NCBI GenBank assembly: GCA_033439295.1
Contig: JAVTLE010000017.1
Span: 124,001-188,000, forward strand
DNA from: Deuterostichococcus epilithicus
Taxonomy: Eukaryota; Chlorophyta; Trebouxiophyceae; Prasiolales; Stichococcaceae
Direction: 5' to 3'
DNA length: 64,000 bases
In this document: one piece after another, positions 63,401-64,000 of the stretch
Numbering within the stretch: position 1 is the first letter of the stretch
Layout: each line of letters begins with the position of its first letter
Made by a program: the position numbers and the translations under genes
The notes under the pieces: model-generated
What the model was told of the DNA's origin: nothing
Seen by the model: the letters and a program-made list of their open reading frames with translations, nothing else
Databases searched by the model: none

Positions 63401-63813
63401 GAGAAATGCTTTTGGGCAGATGGCAGGTTGCAGGGGCATGATGCACTTCGCCGGGGTGCGGGTCACACGCAACTGCAACATTCTGGCTGCGACCCAGGCC
63501 GAATGGCGCCAGGCAGGGTCATGCCCTCTCAGAGGCAGTAGGTTCATGACACTGTCCATTTTTTTTGCCAAAAAGGCTGCAATTGTCAGTCAGCATCCTG
63601 CTGGGTGGGTTCAGCACACTCCGCCCCAGGCAAGTCTCCCTGATGCGCCGGGGCACTCCAGCGGCCGAGTGGCGGTGATCGTCGAACGAGCAGGACTGGC
63701 TGGTCGCCGGTAGCCGGTGCCATATCAGTGGCTGCGACGTTGCCCTGCACAGTTCCTGCGTGCGCTCTCTCGAATAAGCACTGTCGCCCCAAGGGGTGCC
63801 ATTGTGAACAAAC
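63401..63813. other. Unassigned region between convergent genes
   Basis: Mixed composition; no exon with both splice signals and protein-like content is seen. Confidence 0.35.
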
Positions 63814-64000
63814 CTTTGTTTTGGCGATGCCGGGGGCAGCGGGCGCAATGCCGTACCGCGGCGCGATGACATCGCGTGCATTCATGAGCCTTGCGCCGGT
63901 GTCACCATCACTGATCACGCCCTGCACGCAGATGACATGAGGCCCCAGCTCCGCTGTCATGACAGGCGCCTGTCGAGCGGGCTCCGCGGCAGCAGGAAGC
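63814..64000 (-). CDS. Partial exon of an unrecognised gene running off the right edge
   Basis: The minus strand is open from the window edge and reads LGPHVICVQGVISDGDTGAR, then LMNARDVIAPRYGIAPAAPG, ending IAKTK at an AAAG|GTTTGT donor. Composition and the lack of low complexity suggest a conserved protein, but no family is recognised from this short piece. It would be convergent with the Kelch gene. Confidence 0.45.

Noticed and set aside
1-64000. CRISPR arrays, tRNA or rRNA genes, transposons, retroelements
   Set aside because: No regular direct repeats with spacers, no cloverleaf with anticodon and T-loop consensus, and no transposase, reverse transcriptase or capsid motifs were seen in either strand.

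Overview
This is a GC-rich nuclear segment of a eukaryote. Genes are built from many short exons (28 to about 700 nt) with GTGAGC/GTGCGC-type donors and YAG acceptors, and no repeat-rich mobile DNA was recognised. Protein matches (plant-type GATA finger, AE7/MIP18, GT61, zDHHC, mTERF, Ala/Gln-rich linkers), stops that are almost all TGA and one possible TGTAA poly(A) signal suggest a green alga, most like a Chlorella-type trebouxiophyte. That assignment is inference. Scattered single Ns show it is a draft assembly.

Layout. 1-3723 (-): end-truncated Ala/Gln/Pro-rich coiled-coil gene. 4266-7279 (+): secreted, membrane-anchored FkbM methyltransferase. 8183-13393 (-): Golgi-type GT61 glycosyltransferase, 12 exons. 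15.3-16.4 kb (-): mTERF-like gene whose frame is broken. 17173-19000 (+): GATA zinc-finger protein. 20.9-24.7 kb (+): unrecognised low-complexity/coiled-coil gene. 25.2-26.3 kb: coiled-coil exons on both strands. 27126-28946 (+): unrecognised protein with three equally spaced C2HC modules. 31785-33463 (+): complete MIP18/AE7 cytosolic Fe-S assembly factor. 34306-37011 (-): membrane-anchored class I methyltransferase. 40182-42619 (-): Yap/Pap1-like bZIP factor. 42737-51174 (-): long Gln/Gly-rich protein with a methyl-CpG-binding-like domain. 52859-56396 (-): complete leucine-carboxyl-methyltransferase-type enzyme. 56968-61405 (+): complete zDHHC palmitoyltransferase. 61983-63400+ (+): Kelch-repeat protein. 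Right edge (-): one exon of an unknown gene.

Working relationships. No operon logic applies. The recognised products fall into two groups: endomembrane enzymes (FkbM, GT61, an anchored methyltransferase, an anchored PF04072 enzyme, zDHHC) and nuclear regulators (GATA, bZIP, MBD-like, possibly the C2HC protein). Several neighbours are divergent and share 0.5-0.6 kb upstream regions.

The most striking signal is not a gene. In eight genes the intron or 3' flank next to an exon carries one to three decayed tandem copies of that exon's edge, including the splice site, spaced about 45-215 bp apart. Copies lie outside both the 5' and 3' edges. In the best series the copies become more diverged with distance from the exon. 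A perfect 29-bp tandem duplication at 38 kb looks like a recent event of similar kind. I call these exon-edge echoes. I could not check whether they have been described before.
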